From positions 37,742,497 through 37,806,496 of the forward strand of contig OY743176.1 in the NCBI GenBank assembly GCA_963555705.1: a stretch of 64,000 nt of DNA, given 5' to 3'. The position numbers and the translations under genes were made by a program. The notes under the pieces were generated by a model that did no database searches, was not told the DNA's origin, and saw nothing but the letters and a program-made list of their open reading frames with translations. The DNA comes from Ligustrum vulgare (taxonomy: Eukaryota; Streptophyta; Magnoliopsida; Lamiales; Oleaceae). Positions 40,989 to 52,144 of the stretch are shown here, piece after piece. The number at the start of each line of letters is the position of its first letter. Within the stretch, counting starts at the first letter, position 1.

Positions 40989-41926
40989 TGATGTAATCCG
41001 GAAAAGGCGTCAAAAATGAGAAATCAAGATACGGGCAATTCAACAATATTCTACATGGGAAAATGAACAAGTTTCATGTTGGGCTCGAGTCGAGATTCAA
41101 ATCATGTCAAAGGATCAGAAATCAAGGCAGAAAGGCTTTTACGGCCTTAACTTCCATAATACGGCCGTAACATTATCAGCGCACAATTTGGGCAGAACAG
41201 CGTTTACGACTATAACTTGGGTTCTCACGGCCGTAATTAATCCATGTAATTTCACGGCCGTAAGGAATGATTTCACTACCGTAACTGAAGTTTGGTAATT
41301 TTGTTATTCAGCAAGTATCTCACGGCCGTAAGAACAAATGTTACGACCGTAACAAACTAAACTACATTTTGAACCGAGAGGCTATTACGGCCGTAAAGAC
41401 AATTGTTACGGCCGTAATTCAAGTTACGCGTTTTTTGGCTTTTGTTTTGCGGCTAGGGTTTAGTTGGTTATTTTTAGTTTTAATTATTTTTGGTAATTTT
41501 AGTTATTTTAGCTATTTTAGCCTAATTGGAATTCTATTCAGAGTCAGTTAGCTATTAGGTTTTATTTTGCCTATTTATATGCTTTTCCATTCAATGTAAA
41601 AACAGAAGACTTTTGATGAATAAAATTATTGAGTGTTTTTACTCTCTCTAAAGGTGAGGATTTTCCCTTTACACAACGAACTTATCAAGATTCAAATCTT
41701 GTGGCGTTCAAAACAATTGAACTTATCAAGGATCTGGACATTCCTTGTGGCGTTCCCCTTTGTGGTTCTTATCTCCGCATCGTAACGGGTCTCGGGTTTA
41801 ATATACCCATGGTTCTTGCGTCTTGAGGTTGAGGTTGCATTGTTATTGTCCGTTCCAACCTGGATTCGGAACTTTCCAAGCGTTATTCCGCGAGCTACGA
41901 CGCGGACCCCTTCCCGGGTTTGCATC
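40989..41926 (+). repeat. Family B 5' LTR (938 bp, array present)
   Basis: TGATGTAATCCGG...GGGTTTGCATCA, then primer site TATGGTATCAGAGCTGG (41927-41943). Full palindrome array at about 41145-41425. TATTTATAT near 41572. Two hairpin modules at 41678-41709 (inner stem CAAGATT/AATCTTG) and 41719-41755 (CAAGGA/TCCTTG). The longest complete B-type LTR in the window. Confidence 0.88.
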
Positions 41927-43247
41927 ATATGGTATCAGAGCTGGACTCCGGATTCAGGTTTTGTTTTTCTATTCTATCCAGTTTGATTTTGTGTTTTTAT
42001 CATAGAGTCTACACAAAATCATCTATATCTTGTTCTTCGTGTCAGTAAAACTGATGTGATCCGTTATGGGGATCACCAAGAACACGCGGAATTAAACGCC
42101 GGAAAGCTCTAAAATCCAAGATAGTAGACGGTAACAATGCAACCCCGACCTCACGACGCAAGAACTATGGGTATATTAAACCCAAAACCCGTTACGATGC
42201 GGAGATAAGAACCACAAAGGGGGAACGCCACAAAGGTTGTCAAATCCTTTGATAAGTTTAATTTGTTCGACGAGAACACGAAGAAAATATAAGGGAATAT
42301 CTCACCTTCAATATCATTAATCTCAAGAATAAAGTTGTGTTTTACAATGCTGAATAAAGCCATATATATAGGCAAAGAAAATAAAGCAACTAAAAATAAA
42401 CTAGAATTCAACCTAAACTAAAAAGCTAAAAACGCCTAACATTAACTTAAAATTCGGAACTTAAGTTACGGCCGTGAAAACGACCTTTACGGCCGTAATC
42501 ACGCTACGGATTAAAAATTGACAACATATGTTACGGCCGTGAAAATGACCTTTACGGCCGTAATCAATATTCTGAATTAAAACTACTAAACTTTTTACGG
42601 CCGTGAAATAGAGGGTTACGGTCGTAAGTCTTCTTCTGCATAATTTCGCCATTGTAGTGTTACGGCCGTAATTTTGGCTTTACGGCCGTGATTTCACTCT
42701 TTACGGCCGTGACTCAGCTGCTGCCCAATTTCTTGTTCTTCCTTGATCCAAATGCATTGCAATAACTTTGGCTCTTCTTCCACATTCTTATGCAACGTAA
42801 ATGAAGTCTTTGCACTAGAACACTCGTCCATCCATGCTTGCATGAATCCTTGCATTGCCTGCTTGATTCTTTTGGCTCTTTGTCTCGTTATTGGTCCTAC
42901 GGGCACGTGCAACGGGTCAACGCTCGTTGAGCCACTCCGGAACTCATCAAAAACTTTTTCGTTATTTGATCCATACAAAAATTCATCAAAATTCAATCTT
43001 GTTTATTTTATTCGATTCTTATCCAAACCCTGTCCCGTTTATTTTGTTGCGTTCGAGTCGAATTTTCGGATTTTATTAAAAAAAAATTATTTTTATTTTT
43101 ATTTTTATTTTTATTAATTCCGAAAATTCATCATAATTCAAACAAAAAAAAAAGTCACTCCGAAATTCAAGAACCACTTTCTTGAATTTCCTTAATTGAT
43201 ATTCCTTGCCTTCCAAGTCAAATCAAAATTCTTTATATTCTTTCCAA
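41927..43247 (+). mobile_element. Family B leader interrupted by a solo A LTR
   Basis: Primer site 41927-41943, leader 41944-42051, solo LTR 42052-42949, leader 42955-43247. The leader resumes exactly after the second AAAAC and has the usual AT runs, ending in CTTGCCTTCCAAGTC. The ORF itself is lost: the sequence jumps to an LTR 3' end at 43248. Confidence 0.85.
42047..42954 (-). mobile_element. Solo LTR of family A with TSD AAAAC
   Basis: The LTR is 42052-42949 (898 bp), TGATGTGATCCGTTATGG...CCGGAACTCATCA on the plus strand, flanked by AAAAC at 42047-42051 and 42950-42954. This fixes the true ends of family A LTRs. It holds U5, one hairpin module, the TATA region, an array (42463-42712) and the coding segment (SVDPLHVPVGPITRQRAK on the minus strand). 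Confidence 0.94.
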
Positions 43248-43412
43248 TCGAGTTTAATATACCCCTGGTTCTTGCGTCGTGAGGTCGGGGGTTGCATTTT
43301 ATCGTCCGTTCCAACCTGGATTCGGAACTTTCCAAGCGTTATTCCGCGAGCTACGATGAGGACCCCCTCCAGGGTTCTCATCAGACATGCTATCAATATT
43401 TGATTTGGTAAA
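43248..43412 (+). repeat. Family B LTR 3' end and short spacer
   Basis: 43248-43383 is the last 136 bp of a B LTR (GAGTTTAATATACCCC...GGGTTCTCATCA). Bases 43384-43412 are a short unassigned spacer before the E LTR. Confidence 0.7.
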
Positions 43413-44256
43413 TGATGTGATTCTTGTTGGGGAATCACGGGATCTCGCGGAGATTGTATAAACACTTGGAAAGTTCCAAATCTAGACTAATTGACGATAA
43501 CAATATGACCCGACACTCACGACTCAAGAACCAAGGATGTATCAAATCCAAGACCCGTTAAGATGCGGAATGAAGAACCATAAAGGGGTGAACGCCACAA
43601 AGGTTGTCAAATCCTTTGATAAGTTCAAGGGGTTTAATCAAGAACGAAGAAGAATAGGGATAAACTCACCTAATTCAATCAATCTCATTAATCATAAAAG
43701 TTGTAGTTTTACAATGACCAAGAAAACCTAATATAGTGCCAAATCGCGTCCAAAATAACCCTAGTTGCAAAATTCCAAAAATAAAACTCGGCGCAATTTT
43801 ACGGTCGTGAATATCATTCTTACGGCCGTAATTGACCCTCGGGTCCAAAACTGTCTTAACTCTTACGGCCGTGAATAGTGTTCTTACAGCCGTAAGTCAC
43901 CTTCTGAATAAAAATTGCATAACTCCATTACGGCCGTGAAAATGATAGTTACGGCCGTGCGATAACAAAGTTACGGCCGTAACTCCCGAACTTACAGCCG
44001 TAAAAGGCCTTCTGCACTCTTTTCTCCTTGTTCTTTGATCCAAATGCGTTGTAACGGTTTTGGCTCATCTTCTAACTTGTCATGCATTGAAAATGGAGTC
44101 TTCGACCTTGCACTTGAATATTCATCCACCCAAACTTGCATAAACCCCTACATTGCTTGCCTGATCTTCTTAGTCCTCAGCCTCGTTATTGGTCCCACCG
44201 GTACATGCAACGGATCCTTACTCGTTGTGCCACTTATGCCACTCCGGTCCTCATCA
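43413..44256 (-). repeat. Family E LTR (844 bp)
   Basis: TGATGTGATTCTTGTTGG...CCGGTCCTCATCA on the plus strand. Related to A-D: same U5 phrases, a hairpin module (43589-43625 on the minus strand), palindrome array about 43798-44005, and an A-like coding segment on the minus strand (VGPITRLRTKKIRQAM type). No primer site lies beside it and the flanks (GTAAA / TACCA) do not match, so its status is unclear. Confidence 0.7.
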
Positions 44257-44715
44257 TACCACCTACAGTAAATTCCAAAGTTTACCTTCTTCTGTCCGTA
44301 TAGCTTTTCTATTTACTCTGTGCAGCTTTCATTCGCTAACGAATATTTTCAACAACTTCTGCTATTGTTTTATGAGGAATGGAACAGGTTTAAAAAATAT
44401 GCTCAGAAAATGCCCTACTCATGGAATCACAAGGGGCAATCAAGTACAATTGTTCTAGTCTCCTTCCCAATACAAGAGTGGTGGATTCTTCATTGAATGG
44501 TTCACTAACTACTAAAATTGTTGATGGGGTGTTGGGATTGTTTGAGAGGATAACAAATACTAATGCAGTGTGGGCATCTGATAGATTAGTATAAAGGAAG
44601 CCAGCAAGGGCCTATGAGGTACATAGTTAAGCTTCGTTATTTGCTACAATAAACTCTTTGGCTGCAAAAGCGGAAAGTACTCAATGAAGAATGCAAGGTT
44701 GAGCAATAAGGAATG
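44257..44715 (+). pseudogene. gag: Athila-like gag fragment, decayed
   Basis: In broken frames: EEWNRF-, LRKCPTHGITRGNQVQLF (44400-44455), LLPNTRVV, NGSLTTKIVDGVLGLFERIT (about 44500-44565), INSLAAKAES. These match what I know of Athila/Tat-type gag proteins (WxRFKxLLRxCPHHGI... LxxNTRxxVDAAxxGxLxxK). Many stops. A second copy is at 51686-52144. Confidence 0.6.
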
Positions 44716-46149
44716 TGTAACACCCCAAGTTTAAAATTCTAGATGTTTTAACTTCCTTTCACTTTATATGCAGAAAATAATAAATTTAAATACTCAAATT
44801 TTCTTTTTTTTCTATCATAAGATTCTAAAGAAATTTCGGCAGAGTCTCTACTACAAATTGGATTTAACCAATCTGTGGATGGACACCATAGCCAACCTCA
44901 CAATTTAAAACATCAATCACAACTCAAAAACATTCAACATTTCAAAACCATTTCAACATCAATCCCTAAACTCCTCATCTATAACAAAATCTAAATTATA
45001 AACTTCAATTGAAGAAATATAAAATAAAGTAAGCATTTCTGGAAATACCATAACTTATTTAAACCAAATCTAGCCAAAAACACTTAAAGAATATACTAAT
45101 AAAAGAATAACGAAATGAAAAACTTATAAAAATCCTTAATTCAGTTTTTTTAAAATAGAATAAACTACGAGTATGTCAGAGTCAGTCACCAAGTACTCTC
45201 CTCAGATCGCCTAGCTTTCATCACCTAAAATGTTGGGGAGGGATTGGGGCTCAGTAAAGCTCTTAGTAAGTAAACTTTATGCACGTGGTTGCTCATGACA
45301 CGTAAAGCTTTAAACACTTTGAAATATGTATCCCCATTTATTTTAACTTTTAAAAACATTCAAATTTTCGCTCAAACTTCAAAACTTTTAATTCATTTCC
45401 ATCGTGAGCTCACTTGATGCACCTTCTAGTCAATCAGATAACATTAGACAATTCTTATTTGGAACCAGATCACATGTACCGGAAAAATCGCAGAGTGGTT
45501 AATATTCAATCCACAGCAAAGCGACTCATTACTTTCGAGTACGTCGGTCCCCCGTGCCCCATTTCCCACTAATATCTTTCATGATATAGAACTACACCCA
45601 TTCTTTTTTAAAAACTTAGGATACACAACTTTTGAACAAACTTACACTTTTACACATTTTTTTTTTTCATTTAAAAATATCTGACTTCCAAATTCAATGC
45701 CAAGCATGCTTGATGAGCAATGACTGATGACGTGCATGCTTAAACATTTCCTTAAATACACATACTTGCATATCATAAATCAAAAGCATCAAAATTAGGT
45801 AATTAACACGAAGGTCACTTAAGCACATTAATTCCACATTAACTTTCAACTTTGATGAAAATATGGGAAGTTTACTTACATAAAGTCCTTAGTAAGTCTA
45901 GGTTGCCCAAAAAGTCAATGTACCAATTCTCCCAATTATTTCCATTCATCAACAAAATATAACTTTTTGTTCAAAAACACATTCAATATTCCTTTTAATA
46001 CTAACAAAACTCCTAACCAAGGTGAAAACCACAACGTGAATTATAATTTGACCCAAACGTGTCCTAATCGATGTCTAACACATATATTATCATATTCGAG
46101 ACAAACAATCAATTTCAATGCACATTAGAAAGTCCTCTTATCTTTCAAT
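44716..46149 (-). repeat. Tekay-type LTR fragment
   Basis: Begins TGTAACACCCCAAG, a usual plus-strand view of the end of a Tekay LTR, and continues as long AT-rich LTR sequence without a gene until it is cut at 46149. It is a near-identical copy of 52145-53607. Confidence 0.65.
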
Positions 46150-46262
46150 CGGGGTTGCATTGTTACCGTCCGCGCCAGCCTGAATTCGGAACTTTCCCAG
46201 CCTTATTCCGCGTGTTCGTTGTGACCCCCTCCCGGAATCACATCAGTTGGTATCAAAGCTGG
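46150..46262 (+). repeat. Family C LTR 3' end and primer site
   Basis: 46150-46245: GGGGTTGCATTG...CCCGGAATCACATCA; primer site 46246-46262 GTTGGTATCAAAGCTGG (one change from the Met-tRNA core). It opens a plus-strand C element. Confidence 0.85.
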
Positions 46263-47550
46263 ACTCTGGATTCAGGTTTTATTTTTTTATTCTATCCAGT
46301 TTGATTTTGTGTTTTTATCAGAGTCTACACAAAATCATCCATATCTTGTTCTCCGTGTCAGTAAATTTTTTTCATTATTTGATCCATACAAAAATCCATC
46401 AAAAATTCAATCTTGTTTATTTTATTCGATTCTTGTCCGAATATTGTCCCGTTTGTTTTAGCGTGTTTGTTGTCGAATTTCGGATTTAAACAAAAAATTA
46501 TTCTATTTTTTTTAATTTTTCTTATTTAATCTGAAATTTCATCCATTATTCCAAAATTCAAAGACCACTTCCTTGAGTTTCATAACTCCTTGTAAACGAA
46601 TCTTTCCATTCCATTCCACATCCAACTCCACAATGTCTAAATTCAGGAAAAAACCTCAAACAGTTCCTAGTGTTAGGAGGGAGAATAGGATTGATCATAA
46701 ACTTAGAGTTGGAATTGGGGATGAGCTTAAAGTATTGGAAGATGGTGCTTCAAAAATAGGAGATGGTGTTTCGGAAATGATGGATGAATTTGATGAGGTG
46801 AGAATGATGTTAAAGCAGTTAAAGGAGCAGATGATTGGAAAGAGAGCAAGGGAAAAATTGGCTAACTTGCAAGAGAGGGAGAGTGAACGAGAGGCTGATG
46901 ATAAATTACAACAGAAGAATGAAAGTAAGAATGTGGTGGACATACCATTGGAGCCTCAGGATAGGACTGTTGAGATTGAAACTGAGGAATTGAAATTTGA
47001 ATTAGTTGATCAAATCCCAACAATTGAGGTAGAGGGTGAGCACTTGGGTAGTAAGGAAGTGAATGGGCACGGGAATAAAATTATTGATGAGATAAATGAG
47101 AAGAAAACTGATAATCTGGGAGAGGTGGAACCGAGTGTGAAAAGTTAGACGAGGTGCACGAGAGAAAAGAAATACAAGAGAATGAACCAGAAAGTGAGAT
47201 GACTGTTGGAGGCGAAGAGAAGGGCCTCGTGGTGCGAAAAGAAGAAGTGGAAGAGTTGTATCATGAGTACAAGGATTCATACCTTGTACATGGAGAAACT
47301 AACATTCCCCGCCCTATTTTGCTTAATTCTTTCTTACAGGTTGATCATTGTACATGGAAGTATGAGTCACACCAACCATGGCAATTCATGCACGTGTTTC
47401 AATACCTTCTTGTCTACTACCAATTGAAGAAGCACAATTTATTGAATTCATGTCATGGAGTCCTTAATTTCCCATTTGATCCAGGTGGAGCAGTTGTAAA
47501 TCATGAACCAAGCTATGATTCGGGATGAATCATCCTAAAGAAGGGGGGAA
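46263..47550 (+). mobile_element. Family C element internal region
   Basis: AT-rich leader to 46632, a Gag-like ORF in two frames (46633-47148 and about 47140-47528), and a short 3' region. The 3' LTR starts at 47551. Non-autonomous: no enzymatic domains. Confidence 0.8.
46633..47528 (+). pseudogene. Family C Gag-like coiled-coil protein, one frameshift
   Basis: Part 1, ATG 46633 to TAG 47148 (171 residues): MSKFRKKPQTVPSVRRENRI, VLEDGASKIGDGVSEMMDEF, coil DEVRMMLKQLKEQMIGKRAR, acidic region. Part 2 in another frame: VHERKEIQENEPESEMTVGG, YHEYKDSYLVHGETNIPRPI, DHCTWKYESHQPWQ, NFPFDPGGAVV, then SYDSG and a TGA at the CGA codon of relatives. The same C-terminal domain as family B. Joining needs a one-base shift near 47140. 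Confidence 0.75.
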
Positions 47551-47950
47551 TGATGAGAATCATGGCGGGCTTGACAGAAAAAAATTAAATATTCAAGCCA
47601 AAACAAGAATTCAGAAGGTTCGACGAGCTTTGAAGATCAAATCGTGTCGAAAAGAACCTATTAATTAAGAAGAAAGCCTTTTACGGCCGTAACAATTGGA
47701 ATTACGGCCGTGACGCAGCTATCGCAATTTTGGGAACAACATGACTTACGGTCGTAACAAATTCTTAACGGCCGTAACTGTGGTATCAACTTTGGACCCG
47801 AGGGTCAATTACGGCCGTAAGCCGTATGTTACGGCCGTAACTAGGCGGCGGATCAGATTTTACCCAGAATTTCGCATATTTTATTTCCTTTTCCTATTTT
47901 AGTATTTTAGGTCAGTTAGGAGTCTATTTTGAGCCCAATTAGCAACTAGG
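47551..47950 (+). repeat. Family C 3' LTR, first 400 bp
   Basis: TGATGAGAATCATGG... with array at about 47682-47845; cut at CTAGGTC just before its TATA region by a family A pol fragment. Confidence 0.8.
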
Positions 47951-48349
47951 TCTAATCCAACTTTTGCGCACTATAATAAATAAGAATTTAAAAAGTTGGG
48001 AGGAATGTTTGCCATGTTCACCTTTTGAAGTTGTTTATAGTTTCAACCCGCTAACTTCTCTTGATTTAATTCCTTTACCTGTAAATGAAAGGTGCAGTTT
48101 GGACGGGGCGAAAAAGGCTAAGCTTGTGAAGACACTTCATGAGAAGTTGAAAGGGCAAATTGAAAAGAAAAATGAGCGTTATGCGAATCATACCAACAAA
48201 GGTAGGAGGCAAGTGATGTTTGAGCCGGGTGATTGGGTGTGGGTGCACCTGCGAAAGGAGCGATTCCCAACCCAAAGAAAGTCTAAGTTGCAGCCAAGAG
48301 GCGATGGACTTTTTCAAATCATTGAAAAGATAAATGAGAATGCTTATAA
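47951..48349 (+). pseudogene. pol: Family A integrase C-terminal fragment
   Basis: [20 protein letters not shown], a deletion, SPFEVVYSFNPLTSLDLIPL, KKAKLVKTLHEKLKGQIEKK, RYANHTNKGRRQVMFEPGDW and VWVHLRKERFPTQRKSKLQP, RGDGLFQIIEKINENAYK. The best view of the integrase C-terminal part in this family, without a stop. Both ends are recombination junctions with C-type LTRs. Confidence 0.88.
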
Positions 48350-49069
48350 GCCAAAACAAGAATTCAGCAGGTTCGACGAGTTTTGAAGATCGAACCGTGT
48401 CAAAACGAACCAAAAAATTAAGAAGAAGGCCTTTTACGGCTGTAACCGTTGGAATAACGGCCGTAACGCAGCTATTGTAATTTTTGGGCAGAACATGATT
48501 TAAGGTCGTAATAAATCCGTTACTGCCGTAACTGTGGTATCGACTTTGGACCTGAGAGGGGCTTACGGCCGTAAGCCCGGTATTGACGGCCGTAACTAGG
48601 CGGCGGATCAGATTTTTCCCAAAATTTCGCATATTTTATTTCCTTTTCCGATTTTAGTATTTTAGGTCAGTTAGGACTCTATTTTGAGCCTAATTAGCGG
48701 CTATGTTTATGTTGTTTACTTATACGCTTTTTCTATTGATTGTAAAACAGATTTTGATGAATGAAAAATATTTTGACTGTGTTCTCAACATTGTTCTGGA
48801 ATTGAACAAACTTCGAACTTATCAAATATTGTGGGATATTTGTGGCGTTCAACAAATCGAACTTATCAAAGGCGTGGGCATCCTTTGTGGCGTTCAGACT
48901 ATTACGGTTCTTGTTTCCGCATCGTAACGGGTTTTTGGTTTAATATACCCATTGTTCTTACGTCGTGAGGCTCGGGTTGTAGTGTTCTCGTCCGTTCCAA
49001 CCTGAATTTGGAACTTTCCAAGCGTTATTCAGCGAGCTACGACGTGGACCCGCTCCCGGGTTTGCATCA
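48350..49069 (+). repeat. C/D-type LTR, right boundary of the 44-kb nest
   Basis: Starts inside the LTR (GCCAAAACAAGAATTC, C-type), carries a decayed CGGCCG array (48435-48600), two hairpin modules (about 48812-48893) and ends GGGTTTGCATCA at 49069. GATTT follows. U3 is C-like and the end is D-like, so it is probably a recombinant LTR. Confidence 0.78.
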
Positions 49070-49440
49070 GATTTAGCATTCAATGTTGGTGATAAGGTTT
49101 TTCTAAAGGTGGCACCGATGAAGGGAGTTTATCGCTTTGGAAAGAAGGGAAAACCTCAACCGAGATTTGTGGGTCCTTTCGAAATTTTGCAAAAAGTTGG
49201 AAATGAAGCTTATCGAATAGCTCTGCCACCAGATTTGTCAGCAATTCGTGATGTGTTCCATGTGTCGATGCTTAGACAATATGTGTCAGATCCTAGTCAT
49301 GTGGGTTAGTTATCAACCGTTAGATATCCAACAAAACATGACTTATGAGGAAAAAGCAGTAGCAATCTTAGATCACAGAATCCAGCAACTGAGGACAAAA
49401 GGAAAAACCAGTGGCAATCTTATATCAAGTTTTATACCTA
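49070..49440 (+). pseudogene. pol: Tekay-type pol fragment (integrase C-terminus), downstream half
   Basis: Continues the pol gene interrupted at 5004: [62 protein letters not shown]-type break after HVG (49304-49309) and frameshift are followed by YQPLDIQQNMTYEEKAVAIL, DHRIQQLRTKG. The chromodomain expected next (VKVxWxNHGVxEATWE in the T element) is not readable. Confidence 0.85.
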
Positions 49441-49858
49441 ATAATTCCTAGTGATAAGTATTTCATATTCTCTTGGCCGAGAGTTATCTTAGGAGTGAAG
49501 TAATTTTCTTGCAATGTAAAGGCAAGCATGACATGAGGTGTATGGTTAGGTAACAAGCAAGTATGAGGTGTCAACTAGTTCCAAGCTATCTTAATAGTGA
49601 AGAAATTTTTCCTAGCATAGCAAGCATGAGGTGTCTAATTAAATATATGAGGTAAATGCATGGAGTGCACGCAAGAGCTATTGGAGATAAATCTTGCATG
49701 TGGATACACCAATAGGACATAGTTAACCTATTTTCCTTACTTAGTTCATAGGTCTTCTTTCCCTTGATTATTAAGGGACGTTCCTTATATGTCTTTGCAA
49801 CCAAAAATATTACTTGCAAAGAAAAAACCAACAGTAAGAGTTAGTGGAAGAGAGTAAG
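49441..49858 (+). other. Unassigned 0.4 kb after Tekay pol
   Basis: No gene. Contains short repeated phrases (GCAAGCATGA.ATGAGGTGT three times, 49519-49635). Probably the 3' untranslated part of the interrupted Tekay element. Ends GTAAG, the left copy of a TSD whose partner is at 36500. Confidence 0.45.
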
Positions 49859-50500
49859 TGATGTGATCCGGAAAAGGCGTCAAAAATGAGAAATCAAGAT
49901 ACGGGCAATTCAACAATATTCTACACAGGAAAATGAACAAGTTTCATGTTGGGCTCGAGTCGAGAGTCAAATCAGATCTATTAATGTCAAAGGATCAGTA
50001 AATTAGGCGCCGCAGTTTTGAATTGATTAGGCGGTTAGGGTTTTGTTTAGTTCTAGTTTATTTTTGTTATTTTAGCCTAATTAGAATTCTATTCAGAGTC
50101 AGTTAGCGACTAAGGTTTATTTTGCCTATTTATATGATTTCCCATTCAATGTAGAAATAGAATACTTTTGATGAATAAAATTATTGAGTATTTTTACTCT
50201 CTCTAAAGGTGAGGATTTTCCCTTTAAACATCGAACTTATCAAGATTGAAATCTTGTGGCGTTCAAATCAATTGAACTTATCCAGGATCTGGACATTCCT
50301 TGTGGCGTTCCCCCTTTGTGGTTCTTATCTCCGCATCGTAACGGGTCTCGGGTTTAATATACCCCTGGTTCTTGCGTCGTGAGGTCGAGGTTGCATTGTT
50401 ATCGTCCGTTCCAACCTGGATTCGGAACTTTCCAAGCCTTATTCCGCAAGCTACGACGAGGACCCCCTCCCGGGTTCTCATCATATGGTATCAAAACTGG
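49859..50500 (+). repeat. Family B 5' LTR without array (625 bp) and primer site
   Basis: TGATGTGATCCGG...GGGTTCTCATCA (49859-50483), primer site TATGGTATCAAAACTGG (50484-50500, two changes). About 97% identical by eye to 35875-36499, sharing the same array deletion. Confidence 0.88.
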
Positions 50501-51370
50501 ACTCTAAATTCAGGTTCTTGTGTTTTTCTATCCAGTTTGATTTTTATGTTTATCATCGAGTCCCATAAAAATCATCCATATCCTATTTTTGTTATTTGAG
50601 TCTTTGTTTTCAATTTTTCTTGTACTTCTTGTCAGAAAATTTTTTTCGTTATTTGATCCATACAAAAATCCATCAAAAATTCAATCTTATTTATTTTACT
50701 AGATTCTTATTCAAATCCTGTCCCGTTTATTTTGTTGCGTTCGTGTCAAATTTTCGGATTTTATATATATATATATATATATTATTTTCTATTTTTTTAT
50801 TAATTCCTAAAATTCATCATAATTCAAAAAAAAAAAAAAAGTCACTCCGAAATTCAAAAACCACTTTCTTGAATTTCCTTAAATTCTTGATAATTCCTTG
50901 CCTTCCAAGTCAAATTAAAATTCATTATTACTCCTTGTGTCAAACTATTAATCCATTCCATTCCACGATGTCCAAATTTCACGAAAATTCATCATCTAGG
51001 AAAGATAACCATCAATCTTCTCTACTTGTCATGATGGAGAAACGGTTTGAGGAGTTAGCTGCAAAATTGGAAGCGAAATTTGATGCGAGATTAGATACGA
51101 AGTTTGGGAAGGTTAAGAACTCGGTAGATATGCATAGTGCAGAACTTACTCAACGACGTGAAAGGGAATATAGGCGTATCCAAAAACCTAGGGTTGGGAT
51201 TGGAGTTGATTGGGATGAAGAGATTAATGTGAGGGCGCTTTTGAGGAGTCGAATAGAAATTTATGAGGAAAGAATGATGTATGAACGGAAGGCTAGAAAA
51301 GAAGCTAGGTTAAGAAAGAGGGAGAGTGAAAGGGAGGCTGAAGCTAAATTACAACAGGGTGAAAGTGAAA
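50501..51370 (+). pseudogene. Family B leader and truncated ORF
   Basis: Leader to 50967 includes a (TA)n run (50763-50782). ORF from ATG 50968: MSKFHENSSSRKDNHQSSLL, EKRFEELAAKLEAKFDARLD, RREREYRRIQKPRVGIGVDW, ERKARKEARLRKRESEREAE, ending in LQQGESEN at 51370. It is joined to an E LTR inside the shared string GTGAAAATGA. Confidence 0.82.
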
Positions 51371-51685
51371 ATGATAGTTACGGCCGTGCGATAACAAAGT
51401 TACGGCCGTAACTCCAGAACTTACGGCCGTAAAAGGCCTTCTGCAGTCTTTTCTCCTTGTTCTTTGATCCAAATGCGTTGTAACGGTTTTGGCTCATCTT
51501 CTAACTTGTCATGCATTGAAAATGGAGTCTTCGACCTTGCACTTGAATATTCATCCACCCAAACTTGCATAAACCCCTACATTGCTTGCCTGATCTTCTT
51601 AGTCCTCAGCCTCGTTATTGGTCCCACCGGTACATGCAACGGATCCTTACTCGTTGTGCCACTTATGCCACTCCGGTCCTCATCA
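51371..51685 (-). repeat. Family E LTR fragment
   Basis: Copy of 43942-44256: end of the array, coding segment and LTR end (...GTCCTCATCA). It is the left end of a 2.2-kb duplicated block. Confidence 0.82.
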
Positions 51686-52144
51686 TACCACCTACAGTAA
51701 ATTCCAAAGTTTACCTTCTTCTGTCCGTATAGCTTTTCTATTTACTCTGTGCAGCTTTCATTCGCTAACGAATATTTTCAACAACTTCTGCTATTGTTTT
51801 ATGAGGAATGGAACAGGTTTAAAAAATATGCTCAGAAAATGCCCTACTCATGGAATCACAAGGGGCAATCAAGTACAATTGTTCTAGTCTCCTTCCCAAT
51901 ACAAGAGTGGTGGATTCTTCATTGAATGGTTCACTAACTACTAAAATTGTTGATGGGGTGTTGGGATTGTTTGAGAGGATAACAAATACTAATGCAGTGT
52001 GGGCATCTGATAGATTAGTATAAAGGAAGCCAGCAAGGGCCTATGAGGTACATAGTTAAGCTTCGTTATTTGCTACAATAAACTCTTTGGCTGCAAAAGC
52101 GGAAAGTACTCAATGAAGAATGCAAGGTTGAGCAATAAGGAATG
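51686..52144 (+). pseudogene. gag: Athila-like gag fragment, second copy
   Basis: Near-identical to 44257-44715, with the same stops; the readable parts are LRKCPTHGITRGNQVQLF and the NGSLTTKIVDGVLGLFERIT equivalent. Duplication, not an independent insertion, explains the shared defects. Confidence 0.6.

Noticed and set aside
43413..44256. E LTR as a solo LTR with TSD
   Set aside because: The flanks GTAAA and TACCA do not match, so solo status is not claimed.
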